DNA of 64,000 nt from CAYTZH01 sp964442285 (GTDB lineage Bacteria; Myxococcota_A; UBA9160; JAFDET01): positions 248,001-312,000 of the forward strand of contig CAYTZH010000001.1 of NCBI GenBank assembly GCA_964442285.1, written 5' to 3'. Positions 16,106-23,950 of this stretch are shown here, in pieces. Made by a program: the position numbers and the translations under genes. How positions within the stretch are numbered: position 1 is the first letter of the stretch; each line of letters opens with the position of its first letter. Below the pieces are notes generated by a model. The model was given only the letters and a program-made list of their open reading frames with translations, was not told the origin of the DNA and searched no databases.

Positions 16106-16939
16106 TCAGTCGCCCCGCACGAACGCGGCGACCTCGTCGGCGACCCGCTCCGGCTGGTCGAGGGAGCAGAAGGTGAGGGCGTCGGGGATCTCGCGGATCT
16201 CCGCGCGCGGGATCCGCTCCTGCAGACGCTTGGCGAGATCCAGGGTGAAGTAGGGATCCTCCCGGGCCCAGAGCAGGAGCGTCGGCTTCTCGAAGCGCCC
16301 GAGGCGCTCGGCCACCCGGAGCGTGATCTCGGGCCGGATCGCGCGCATGAAGCCCACCGCGTCGGCGCACACCCGCCCGTCGCGGGCGGCGGGCTCCACC
16401 CAGGCCCGCAGGGTGGCCTCCGGGATGGGTCGTCGGGTGAGGGCGCCGAAGGCCAGGTCGAGCCGCGCCAGGGACGGCAGCGCGCGCATGACCTTCGCCA
16501 GCAGCCGCACGCCGCCGGGGATCCGCGCGGTCAGGACCAGGTGACCGAAGCCCGGCGGCGGGAAGGCCTCCAGGGCGTCGCAGTTGGTGAGGACGAGTCG
16601 GGCCAGGCGCTCGCCGTGATCGGCCGCCACCAGCTGGCTGATGGCGCCGCCGCTGTCGTTGCCCACCAGGGTGACGTCCCGGAGGTCGAGGGCCTCCATG
16701 AACTCGGCCACGAGCCGGGCCATGCCGGCGGGGCTGCGGTCGGCCTCCCGCTTCAGGGGCAGCCGGTGCGAGCCCAGGGGCCAGTCCGGCACGAGGCAGC
16801 GATGGGTCCCCGAGAGCGCCGAAGCGGTCCCGCGCCAGAGGGCGCCGTCCACCAGCAGGCCGTGGACGAAGAGCAGGGTCGGTCCTTCGCCGTCGTCGCG
16901 GTACTCGATCGTTCCCGAAGAGAGCTCGATGCGCTTCAT
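16106..16939 (-). CDS. alpha/beta hydrolase with Asp nucleophile (haloalkane dehalogenase-like)
   Basis: A 277-residue hydrolase: LLFVHGLLVDGALWRG (residues 22-37, oxyanion region) and nucleophile elbow VGNDSGG with Asp95 where esterases carry Ser, the arrangement seen in dehalogenase and epoxide-hydrolase-like members. 'PTLLLWAREDPYFTLD' (about 225-240) provides the acid strand. At the usual catalytic-His position the protein reads 'IPDALTFCSLDQPERVADE' with no His, so the triad looks incomplete. ATG 16939 is preceded by GAGGAGG. It is convergent with the beta-propeller gene and precedes nothing else on its strand. Confidence 0.82.
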   Translation of the reverse strand: MKRIELSSGTIEYRDDGEGPTLLFVHGLLVDGALWRGTASALSGTHRCLVPDWPLGSHRLPLKREADRSPAGMARLVAEFMEALDLRDVTLVGNDSGGAISQLVAADHGERLARLVLTNCDALEAFPPPGFGHLVLTARIPGGVRLLAKVMRALPSLARLDLAFGALTRRPIPEATLRAWVEPAARDGRVCADAVGFMRAIRPEITLRVAERLGRFEKPTLLLWAREDPYFTLDLAKRLQERIPRAEIREIPDALTFCSLDQPERVADEVAAFVRGD

Positions 16940-17031
16940 GGCGACCTCCTCGGGCCCGAGCATGGGCCGTCGCGGGAGCCGTCTCAATTACGTCGCGGGT
17001 AGCGGGCGCGGCCCCGGGTCGGGTCGCGGGC

Positions 17032-17466
17032 TCAGACCCGGGGCGGGGCCAGCGGGTTGTAGCAGGGCGAGACGCGCGGGTCGTAGAAGGCGAGGAACCG
17101 CACCGGGCGGCTCTCGTCGGCGCCGTTCGGGAAGAAGTCGGTCGAGAGCAGGAAGCGGTCGTAGAAGTCCGCGTAGAGGGGGGTGAGCCGGCCCGCGCGC
17201 TCGGCCTCGCGATGGGCCGCGACGTAGCGGGGGGCGGCCTCGGGATGGAGCTCCAGGTAGTAGAAGTAGACGCCCAGGGCCCGCTCGCGGGGCAGGCGGT
17301 CGCAGACCGCGCGCAGCACCCGCTCGTGCAGCTCCTCGAACCGGCGCCGGCGCGCCAGGGCCAGCAGGCCCCGGTTCCGGAAGCCCGCTGCCGCCGCGCC
17401 CAGGGCGAGGGCCAGGGCGGCGAGCCCGAGCCCGCCGAGGACCGCTCGCCGGGTGAGCCGCGCCAC
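17032..17466 (-). CDS. small Tat-type exported protein, probable partner of the GMC oxidoreductase
   Basis: A 144-residue protein beginning VARLTRRAVLGGLGLAALA, a twin-arginine-like signal (TRRAVL) with hydrophobic stretch to about residue 28. The mature part has 'ERVLRAVCDRLPRERALGVYFY' and ends in DPRVSPCYNPLAPP. It starts at GTG 17466, two bases after the GMC stop codon. The layout (small Tat-exported subunit next to a GMC flavoprotein) recalls the gamma subunit of gluconate 2-dehydrogenase-type complexes, but I cannot identify that family from sequence here. Confidence 0.6.
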   Translation of the reverse strand: MARLTRRAVLGGLGLAALALALGAAAAGFRNRGLLALARRRRFEELHERVLRAVCDRLPRERALGVYFYYLELHPEAAPRYVAAHREAERAGRLTPLYADFYDRFLLSTDFFPNGADESRPVRFLAFYDPRVSPCYNPLAPPRV

Positions 17467-17468
17467 GC

Positions 17469-18887
17469 TCAGGCCACCGGCCGGCCCACGAGCCGCCGGG
17501 CGGCGCGCAGGGAGAGGGCGGAGAGGGTGAGCGTAGGGTTCGCGGGGGCGGCGGTCGGGAAGGTGCTCCCGCCGAGCACCACCAGGTTGCGCACCCGATG
17601 GTGGACCCCGAGCGGATCCACGACGCTGTCGGCGGGGTCGCGACCCATCACGGTGGTCCCGAGAATGTGGGCCTCGGTCCGGCCCGGGCGGCGGCCGATG
17701 TGGAGGTCCTCCACGGGAAGGGACGCGAGGAAGGGCGGGATGCGCTCCGGCAGCCGCCGGATGGCCTCGAGGGTCTCGGGCGAGTGGCCCTCGAACTGGA
17801 CCCTCGGCCGCTCCGGGGCCTCCGGGTCGATGCTCACGCGATTGGCCCGCTGGGGCAGGTCCTCCACGATGAGCTTCGCCCGGAGCAGCTGCCGCCAGCG
17901 CCCGCGGCCGGGGCGCAGCACCGGCTCGTTGGTGGTCTCCAGGAGGACGGCGGCGTGCTCCCGCCGGTGCGCGCCGTCGTAGAGCATGTAGCCGTGGCCG
18001 GTCGTGCTGGTGCTGCCCTGCAGCCCGTCCATGCCGTCCAGCCAGACCTGCATCGAGACGGAGGTCTGCTCCATCAGGCCGCGGCCGAGCCAGGGGTCGT
18101 CGAGGCCCGAGCGGAGCAGGAGGTGGGCGTTGAAGAGCGCGTTGGTGCCGAGGCCGACGAGCTCGCCCTGCGCCACGGACTCCCGCCCGGCCGCGCGGAA
18201 GCGCAGCCCCTCCGCGACGTCGCCTCGCAGCGCGACGGCCAGGACCTGGGCGCCGAGGCGCAGCTCGACCCGGGGATCGGCGTAGGCGTCGGCCATCTCG
18301 TTCTGCACGCTGAACTTGGCGTCGATGGGGCAGCGGTGGCAGACGTGGTTGGCGCAGCAGGGGGCGCGGCCGCCGGGGGTGGGACGGGTGGGGCGCGCCA
18401 CCGGGAGCGGGAAGAAGCGGTCCGGCATCGCCGCGCGCAGGGCCTCCTCGGGCCGGCTCAGCCGGTGGGCCGGCTGGGGGTAGGGCCCGCTGCGGCGGAA
18501 GGGAGAGCGGTCCGGCCCCGCCACCGACATTCGCTCCTCGACCTCGGCGTAGAAGGGCTCGAGCTCGTCGTAGTCGAGGGGCCAGTCGCGTCCGTAGCCG
18601 TAGCGGCTGCGCGTCTCGAAGTCGGCCGGGAGCATGCGCGGGACGCAGGCCCACCAGCAGCTGGAGCAGCCGCCGAAGGTTAGGCTGAAGCGCCAGCGCT
18701 TGGCGGGGGTCGCGTTGTGGACCGTGGCCACGCTCTCCCGCTCGAGGGCGTCCTGGTGGTCGACGTGCCAGGCGTGGGGCCGTCGCTCGCCCCGCTCGAG
18801 CACCAGCACCCGGGCCCCGGCCGGCGCCCAGCGCAGGTACTCCGCCAGGAAGAAGCTCGAGGCGAAGCCGGTCCCGGCCAGGACCAG
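17469..18887 (-). CDS. GMC-family FAD oxidoreductase, start codon unresolved
   Basis: A GMC (glucose-methanol-choline) flavoprotein of about 470 residues. The N-terminal dinucleotide motif is present as LVLAGTGFASSFFLAEYLR (GxGxxxxxF type), followed by VLVLERGE, GGCSSCWWACVPRML, YDELEPFYAEVEERM, CCANHVCHRCPIDAKF and 'LGTNALFNAHLLLRSGL'. The C-terminal end has GTTVMGRDPADSVVDPLGVH and LVVLGGSTFPTAAPANPTLT, the conserved GMC tail with PxNPT. No ATG, GTG or TTG lies upstream of the FAD motif in frame; the first such codon (GTG 18809) would delete the motif. CTG at 18887 is the nearest candidate. A sequencing or real frame error near the upstream gene end is an alternative. Confidence 0.8.
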   Translation of the reverse strand: MVLAGTGFASSFFLAEYLRWAPAGARVLVLERGERRPHAWHVDHQDALERESVATVHNATPAKRWRFSLTFGGCSSCWWACVPRMLPADFETRSRYGYGRDWPLDYDELEPFYAEVEERMSVAGPDRSPFRRSGPYPQPAHRLSRPEEALRAAMPDRFFPLPVARPTRPTPGGRAPCCANHVCHRCPIDAKFSVQNEMADAYADPRVELRLGAQVLAVALRGDVAEGLRFRAAGRESVAQGELVGLGTNALFNAHLLLRSGLDDPWLGRGLMEQTSVSMQVWLDGMDGLQGSTSTTGHGYMLYDGAHRREHAAVLLETTNEPVLRPGRGRWRQLLRAKLIVEDLPQRANRVSIDPEAPERPRVQFEGHSPETLEAIRRLPERIPPFLASLPVEDLHIGRRPGRTEAHILGTTVMGRDPADSVVDPLGVHHRVRNLVVLGGSTFPTAAPANPTLTLSALSLRAARRLVGRPVA

Positions 18888-18927
18888 GTCGTAGCCCGCG
18901 GTCGGGCCGGTCCCTCGCCGGCGGGTC

Positions 18928-19476
18928 TCAGTGGCGACAGGCGGTCTCCCCGGCCTTCTGGACCATCCGGAAGCGCATGGTCTTGCGCTGGAGGTAGGAG
19001 GGCGCCGTGACGAGGGAGGCGTCCTGGGAGGCTTGCGTCAGCGAGACCTTCTCCGTGCCGCGGCGGTAGACGACGGCGCTCTCGGGCGCCCCGGCGAGGA
19101 TCCGGCGGAGCTCGAAGTAGGGGATGAGCAGACCGTCGTCGCCGAGCCGCTTCAGGCCCGGGTCCGACGAGTCCACCACCTCCACCAGGTCGCGCTGGAA
19201 GCCGAAGACCTGGGTGGCCACGGGGATGAACAGGTGGTTCGTCTCACCGCCCTCGGTGCGCAGGTTGGAGAACATGGCGAAGGCGTTCTCGGACTTGAGG
19301 CCCAGGTAGGGGGTCATCCCGTTGACGAAGAGGAGGAGGGGGACGACCGCCAGCACCGGGTGGGCGAGCCGATAGGGCGCCGCCCCGCGGTCGATGTCGC
19401 GCTCGAGGCCGGGCCACCAGTGCACGCAGGCCGCGGCCGCGGCGACGCCGGCGGCGGCGTACGGCAGCCAGAGCAC
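18928..19476 (-). CDS. HTTM-like membrane protein, C-terminal part of a frameshifted gene
   Basis: A 182-residue frame with one or two transmembrane helices (LPYAAAGVAAAAACVHWW; 'LAHPVLAVVPLLLFVNGMTP') followed by SENAFAMFSNLRTEGGETNH, a pattern seen in HTTM/vitamin K carboxylase-like membrane proteins, then a soluble C-terminal part ending ETACRH. It begins abruptly inside a hydrophobic segment; its natural N terminus is in another frame immediately upstream (see 19477-19622). It is the first gene of a minus-strand set with the GMC protein and the Tat-type protein, so a membrane-bound dehydrogenase complex is possible. Confidence 0.6.
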   Translation of the reverse strand: MLWLPYAAAGVAAAAACVHWWPGLERDIDRGAAPYRLAHPVLAVVPLLLFVNGMTPYLGLKSENAFAMFSNLRTEGGETNHLFIPVATQVFGFQRDLVEVVDSSDPGLKRLGDDGLLIPYFELRRILAGAPESAVVYRRGTEKVSLTQASQDASLVTAPSYLQRKTMRFRMVQKAGETACRH

Positions 19477-19622
19477 GAGTACGAGCCCAGATGGAAGAGG
19501 ATCGAGATCGACCAGAGCGCCGCGAAGAAGGCGACCGCGGTGCGCGCGTTCGCGGTGTCCCTGCTGCCTCCCCCCGACGCGGCTCCCACCGCGCCCGCTG
19601 CCGCGTCCGTCTGCGCCTGCAT
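19477..19622 (-). pseudogene. N-terminal fragment of the HTTM-like gene, out of frame
   Basis: From ATG 19622 the minus strand encodes a short polar leader and then ARTAVAFFAALWSISILFHL, a convincing first transmembrane helix. This frame then degrades into Ser/Pro/Arg-rich shadow sequence, while the hydrophobic reading continues in the frame of 18928-19476 (LVLVLWLPYAAAG). A single-base change around 19480-19492 would join both into one protein of about 230 residues. Either a sequencing error or a real disruption. Confidence 0.5.
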
Positions 19623-19672
19623 ACCGCCGGATTATGGCGAGGCCAGAGGAGCGCTGCTACCTGCCGGGTGAC

Positions 19673-21316
19673 ATGGCGGCCCGAAACGAAGCGCGCGCGG
19701 CGCGCGACGGCGCTGCGCACGACCTGCGCATCGCCGTGCTCGCCTCCGGGATCGCCGCGGCCTTCCTGCTCCACGTCCGCCACCTGGCCTGTGTGGCGGA
19801 GGACGCCTTCATCAGCTTCCGCTTCGCCCGCCACCTGGTAGAGGGACACGGCCTGGTGTGGAACCTGGGCGAGGCGCCGGTGGAGGGCTACACGAACTTC
19901 CTCTGGATGCTGCTTTCGGCCGGCCTGCTCGGGGCCGGTCTGGACGTGGCCCGAGGGAGCCAGCTGCTCGGCACCGCGGCGGGCCTGGCGACGCTGGCCT
20001 ATGCCTGGGCCCTGGCGGCGCGCGGGCTGCGCCTGGGCCCCGGGCTCGGGCTCGTGGCGCCGGCTCTGCTCGCCGTGTCGGGTCCCTTCGCCACCTGGGC
20101 CGGAAGCGGCCTGGAGACCCACCTCTTCACCCTGTGGGTGACCGCGGGCGTCCATCACCTGCTCGCCTTCCATCGCGACGAGCGCGCGCGCAGCGCGGCG
20201 CTCTTCGCCGGGGTGATGCTCCTCGCCATGCTCACCCGGCCCGAGGGGGTGATGGTCTACGGCCTCCTGCTCGGGGCCGGCGGGCTGCTCTTCGCCGCCC
20301 GGCCCCGGCTGGCCCTCGCGCGCAGCGCCCTGCCGGTGGGCCTGAGCCTGGCGGTGTTCGCGCTGTACTTCGCGGTCCGCTGGAGCTACTTCGGCCACCC
20401 CCTGCCCAATACGTTCTACGCCAAGACCGAGGCCTCGGCGGCCCAGGCCCGGCGCGGCCTGCAGTACGTGCTGTGGTTCGCGGCGACCTTCGGCGCGCCG
20501 CTCGTGCCGCTGGGTCTGGCCTGGCTCGGGACGCGGCTCCGGGGACGCGGGCCCGGCCTCGCGCCCGAGGCGCGGGGGCCCCTGGGCGTGTGCCTGCTCC
20601 TGCTCGGCGTCTACGCGGTCTACGTGGCGGCCGTGGGCGGCGACTACATGGCCATGTACCGCTTCCTGGTGCCGGTGCTTCCCGTCCTCTACGCGGCGGT
20701 CGCCTGGATGCTCGCAGACGGGCTGGCCCGGCTGCCGGCTGCCTCGCCGTGGGGGCCCGCCTGGGCCCGCGTCGGTGCGGCGGGGCTCCTGGCCGTCGCC
20801 GCGCTCGGCACGGGGATCCACTCCACGCCCTTCGAGCGACGCCTCTTCCCGAAGCCTCCGTTCATGCACGGCACCTGGCGCGGCGTGCAGTTCGAGCGCT
20901 GGTCCGTGGACCGCCTGAGCCAGATCGGTCGCTACTTCGCGAAGCAGCACCGCCCGGGAGAGAGCCTGGCCACCGGCGCCATCGGCGCCGTCTCCTTCTA
21001 CTCCGGGATGACCGTGTACGGCCGACACGGGCTGGTGGACCCCGAGATCGCCCACCGGCCGAGCCCGGAGGCGCTCGGCGAGGGCTTCCCCGGCCACGAG
21101 CGCGACGCGCTCCTGGTCCTGCTCGGGAAGGCGCCCACCTACGTGATGCTCGGGCCGCCCCGTCTCACTCCCGAGCCGGTGCGCGAGTGGCCCTACGTTC
21201 CCGACGCGGCCCGCCCCCTGCTCGAACGCGACTACGAGCTCGTCTCGGTCTGGGTCGGCGAGGAGGGCACGGCCCCGGCCGGCTGGTTCCGGGTCTTCCG
21301 CCGCCGGGCGCCCTAG
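19673..21316 (+). CDS. GT-C fold glycosyltransferase (AftB-like arabinofuranosyltransferase family)
   Basis: A 547-residue multipass membrane protein. After a first helix (LASGIAAAFLLHVRHLACV) comes the signature CVAEDAFISFRFARHLVEGH with the catalytic acidic pair position, then 'GLVWNLGEAPVEGYTNFLWM', typical of polyprenol-phosphate-dependent arabinofuranosyltransferases of the AftB type and related bacterial proteins. About ten further hydrophobic segments follow, then a C-terminal periplasmic domain from about residue 390. It would add sugar residues to a cell-envelope glycan on the outer face of the inner membrane. ATG 19634 is an alternative start 13 codons upstream. It shares CTAG with the convergent glycosyltransferase. 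Confidence 0.78.
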   Translation: MAARNEARAARDGAAHDLRIAVLASGIAAAFLLHVRHLACVAEDAFISFRFARHLVEGHGLVWNLGEAPVEGYTNFLWMLLSAGLLGAGLDVARGSQLLGTAAGLATLAYAWALAARGLRLGPGLGLVAPALLAVSGPFATWAGSGLETHLFTLWVTAGVHHLLAFHRDERARSAALFAGVMLLAMLTRPEGVMVYGLLLGAGGLLFAARPRLALARSALPVGLSLAVFALYFAVRWSYFGHPLPNTFYAKTEASAAQARRGLQYVLWFAATFGAPLVPLGLAWLGTRLRGRGPGLAPEARGPLGVCLLLLGVYAVYVAAVGGDYMAMYRFLVPVLPVLYAAVAWMLADGLARLPAASPWGPAWARVGAAGLLAVAALGTGIHSTPFERRLFPKPPFMHGTWRGVQFERWSVDRLSQIGRYFAKQHRPGESLATGAIGAVSFYSGMTVYGRHGLVDPEIAHRPSPEALGEGFPGHERDALLVLLGKAPTYVMLGPPRLTPEPVREWPYVPDAARPLLERDYELVSVWVGEEGTAPAGWFRVFRRRAP

Positions 21317-22830
21317 GGTCGGGCCGGCTTCGGGTCCGCGCCGCGCCGCGGCCGCAGCAGCCAGGCCACGCCGGCGGTCGTCGGTACGGCGGCCGCGAAC
21401 AGGGCCAGGGTGATGTCGGGGAGGCGGGACCAGCCCTGCGTTCCGAGGAAGAGCACGTGATGGAACGGCATCACGATCGCGAGCCCCAGCACCAGCACGC
21501 CCAGGGGCTGCGCCGCCCGCAGGGCGGCGGGGGCGAGGGCCCAGATCCAGAACCAGGGCCAGGCGTGGCCCAGCGCCGTGAAGAGCACGGTCACCAGCAC
21601 GCCGAGACCCAGGTCGACGAAGGTCTCGGGATCCGGGCGGCGAACGTAGCGCCGGGTCAGCAGGGCCAGCGCGGCGATGCAGGCGACGACCACCGGAGCC
21701 TGGGCGACGCCGTGGGAGATCCCGACGCCGGCGCGGGCGGCGAGCTGGCTCAGGGCGACCGCGGGGGTGAGGAAGCGCCAGTCGCGCATCCGCGCCGCGC
21801 CGGCGAGGAAGTCGGCGTCGCGGACGAAGAGGGCCAGCAGCGCCAGACCGAGGGCGCCGGCGCCGAGGGCCGCGAGCCACCAGCCGCGCGTCCGCAGCGC
21901 GCCCCGGCGCGCGGCGTGGATCAGCTCGAGGGCAGCGAGGGGCAGGCTCACGTACTTGACCAGGGCGGACGCCGCGAGGGCGGCCGGCGCCGCGGCCCGG
22001 GGTCCGCGGATCCAGCAGGCCAGCCAGGCGAGCAGCGGCAGCGCCAGCGCCACGTCGTTGTGGCCCTCGCCGACGCTCATCCAGACGGACAGGGGCGTCC
22101 AGCCGAACGTCGCCAGGGCGAGCGCCCGCCGTCCCGGTGACGCCGCGGCGGTCGTCCACGCCAGGAGCTCCACGGAGCCGATCCAGCAGGCGGCGAGCAG
22201 CAGCTTCTGCAGCAGCAGGTCGAGGCCGCCGTGGCCCCGGGCCAGGCCGGCCAGGCCCGCGCTGACGACGCCCCAGAGCGGCCCGTAGGTCATGCGGGTG
22301 TCGTAGAAGGCCAGCGGCAGACCCTCGAGGCTGGCGTCGCTGAACGGCGTATACCAGGGGTTCTCGCCGGCGGCGATCATCCGGCCCCAGGCCACCGAGT
22401 GCCAGAGGTCCTGGGTGAAGACCGGGTAGGCGAGCAGGCTCAGGGCCGCGAAGCCGAGGGGCGCCCGGCGCAGCCACGCCAGGGCGTCGCGGGAGACGTC
22501 GTTGCCGGCGCGGCCGAGCGCCCAGAGCAGGACGCCGAACGAGAGCGTGAGCCAGGCCAGCAGGGCGCCGAAGACCGCCTGCGCCCGGGCGCGATCGGCG
22601 AGAGGCGAGTCGCCCGCGAAGGCCCGCGCCAGCGGGTGCTCGATCGCGTCCGGCAGCCACGGCCCCACCGCGGCCAGGCCCGCCGAGAGATGGGCGAGCT
22701 CCTTCTCCTGGGCGAGGGGCACCGCGGGGGCGAGCAGGAGCGAGACGGGAACCAGCGCGGCGAAGCCCAGCAGGTGGGCCGCCGCGCAGGCCCGCACCAG
22801 GTTGCCGACTCCGTTCCCCGCCTCGCGCAC
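21313..22830 (-). CDS. GT-C/GT87-like membrane mannosyltransferase
   Basis: A 505-residue polytopic membrane protein with about 11 hydrophobic segments. Marks of polyprenol-phosphomannose-dependent transferases (MptB/GT87-type) are 'VFTQDLWHSVAWGRMIAAGE' after the second helix region, NPWYTPFSDA, 'DTRMTYGPLWG', and especially WTPLSVWMSVGEGHNDVALA (P-L-x3-E-x2-GHND). GTG 22830 with GAGGGAG upstream is taken as start. It converges with the AftB-like gene; together they suggest a locally encoded envelope glycan step. Donor and acceptor are unknown. Confidence 0.75.
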   Translation of the reverse strand: MREAGNGVGNLVRACAAAHLLGFAALVPVSLLLAPAVPLAQEKELAHLSAGLAAVGPWLPDAIEHPLARAFAGDSPLADRARAQAVFGALLAWLTLSFGVLLWALGRAGNDVSRDALAWLRRAPLGFAALSLLAYPVFTQDLWHSVAWGRMIAAGENPWYTPFSDASLEGLPLAFYDTRMTYGPLWGVVSAGLAGLARGHGGLDLLLQKLLLAACWIGSVELLAWTTAAASPGRRALALATFGWTPLSVWMSVGEGHNDVALALPLLAWLACWIRGPRAAAPAALAASALVKYVSLPLAALELIHAARRGALRTRGWWLAALGAGALGLALLALFVRDADFLAGAARMRDWRFLTPAVALSQLAARAGVGISHGVAQAPVVVACIAALALLTRRYVRRPDPETFVDLGLGVLVTVLFTALGHAWPWFWIWALAPAALRAAQPLGVLVLGLAIVMPFHHVLFLGTQGWSRLPDITLALFAAAVPTTAGVAWLLRPRRGADPKPARP

Positions 22831-22885
22831 CCCGCTCCCTCTAGCAGATCGCTCCCCGAGATTCGCAGCCCCCGAGGGGCGGCGT

Positions 22886-22910
22886 AACCTCTGCGGGGCC
22901 CCGACGGGTC
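22886..22910 (+). promoter_or_regulatory. possible ECF-type promoter upstream of the sigma gene
   Basis: AACC (22886-22889) and GTC (22908-22910) lie 18 bases apart ahead of the ECF sigma gene, a layout seen in autoregulated ECF promoters (AAC-type -35, GTC-type -10). In DNA this GC-rich the match has little weight. Confidence 0.25.
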
Positions 22911-22939
22911 TCAAGGGTGGACGTCCCTCGGGAGCAGCA

Positions 22940-23521
22940 ATGGAGCAGGCGGCAGCCCAGATGGCGACGATGGCCCCCGGGCCCGCGGTCGGGACCGAGC
23001 GAGATCGGGAGCAGGCCTTCGCGGCGCTGGTGGCGAGCCACCGCGACCGCGCGCTCGGCCTGGCCTGGCGCCTCGTGGGGGGCGACGCCGCGGCGGCCGA
23101 GGACGTGGTGCAGGACGCCTTCGTGCGCGCCTGGCGCGCGCTGCCGCGCTTCCGCGGCGACGCCCAGATGGGCACCTGGCTCTACCGCATCGTGGTCCGG
23201 CAGGCCGCCAACCACCGGCGCTGGCGCGCGGTGCGCGACCGCTTCGCGCGCGAGCGGGCCGCCGACCCGCCGGCCTGGGGAACGCCCTCCACCGGCGACC
23301 CGGTCCTGCGTCGCCGCGTGGCCGAGGCCCTCGACGCCCTGCCGCGGCTGCAGCGCGAGGCCTTCGTGCTGGTGGCGCTGGAGGGCTTCACCGCCGGCGA
23401 GGCCGCCGGGATGATGGGGCGGGCCGAGGGCACGGTGAAGAGTCACCTGCACCGGGCCCGCACGGCCCTGCGCGGGCGTCTGGCCGACCTGGCCGACGCG
23501 ACCGCAGAAGGAGATGCGTGA
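22940..23521 (+). CDS. ECF-type RNA polymerase sigma factor
   Basis: A 193-residue sigma-70 family protein of the ECF group. Region 2 covers 'ALVASHRDRALGLAWRLVGG' to 'AAEDVVQDAFVRAWRALPRF' (about residues 28-72), with TWLYRIVVRQAANHRR (about 80-95). Region 4 covers ALDALPRLQREAFVLVALEG through AEGTVKSHLHRARTALRGRL (about 133-180), the recognition helix for the -35 element. GGGAG upstream supports ATG 22940. Its TGA overlaps the ATG of the anti-sigma-like gene, so the two are coupled. Confidence 0.93.
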   Translation: MEQAAAQMATMAPGPAVGTERDREQAFAALVASHRDRALGLAWRLVGGDAAAAEDVVQDAFVRAWRALPRFRGDAQMGTWLYRIVVRQAANHRRWRAVRDRFARERAADPPAWGTPSTGDPVLRRRVAEALDALPRLQREAFVLVALEGFTAGEAAGMMGRAEGTVKSHLHRARTALRGRLADLADATAEGDA

Positions 23522-23880
23522 TGAGCGATCGCGGCCGCCACGACGACGACGAGCGCTGGCTGGAGCGCGTGCGCGAGGTCTACCGGCCCGAGCCGCTCAC
23601 CCCCGCGCGGCGCGCCGCCCTCGACCGGTCCCTGGAGGAGCGGATCCGCCGGCCGCGCTGGAGCGGCGCCTGGCGGCCCGCCTTCGGGGCCCTGGCGGCT
23701 GGGCTCGCGGCCCTCGCACTCCTCCTGGCGCTGCCGACGTCCCAGACTCCGGAGCGTGTGTACGCGGAGGCCGCCTGGGAGTGGGAGGTCTTCTATCCGG
23801 AGGAGCTCGGCGAGGCCGGGGTCGACGACGCCCTGCCCGGCGAGTACGGCGTGCTCGCGAGCCTCTTCCTAGACGAGTAA
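23521..23880 (+). CDS. putative anti-sigma factor, single membrane span
   Basis: A 119-residue protein with a charged cytosolic part (residues 1-50), one transmembrane helix (FGALAAGLAALALLLALP, about 55-72) and a short acidic periplasmic tail (YAEAAWEWEVFYPEELGEAG). Size, topology and translational overlap with the ECF sigma gene fit a small CnrY-like anti-sigma factor rather than a zinc-binding (HxxxCxxC) one, whose motif is absent. An adjacent GTG at 23518 is an alternative start. Confidence 0.72.
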   Translation: MSDRGRHDDDERWLERVREVYRPEPLTPARRAALDRSLEERIRRPRWSGAWRPAFGALAAGLAALALLLALPTSQTPERVYAEAAWEWEVFYPEELGEAGVDDALPGEYGVLASLFLDE

Positions 23881-23950
23881 CCGGCCCGGGCGCCGCGGGC
23901 GTCGAAAGGTCGGAGCGACTCCTTCCACCCCGCTTCCTGGAGGCAGCACG

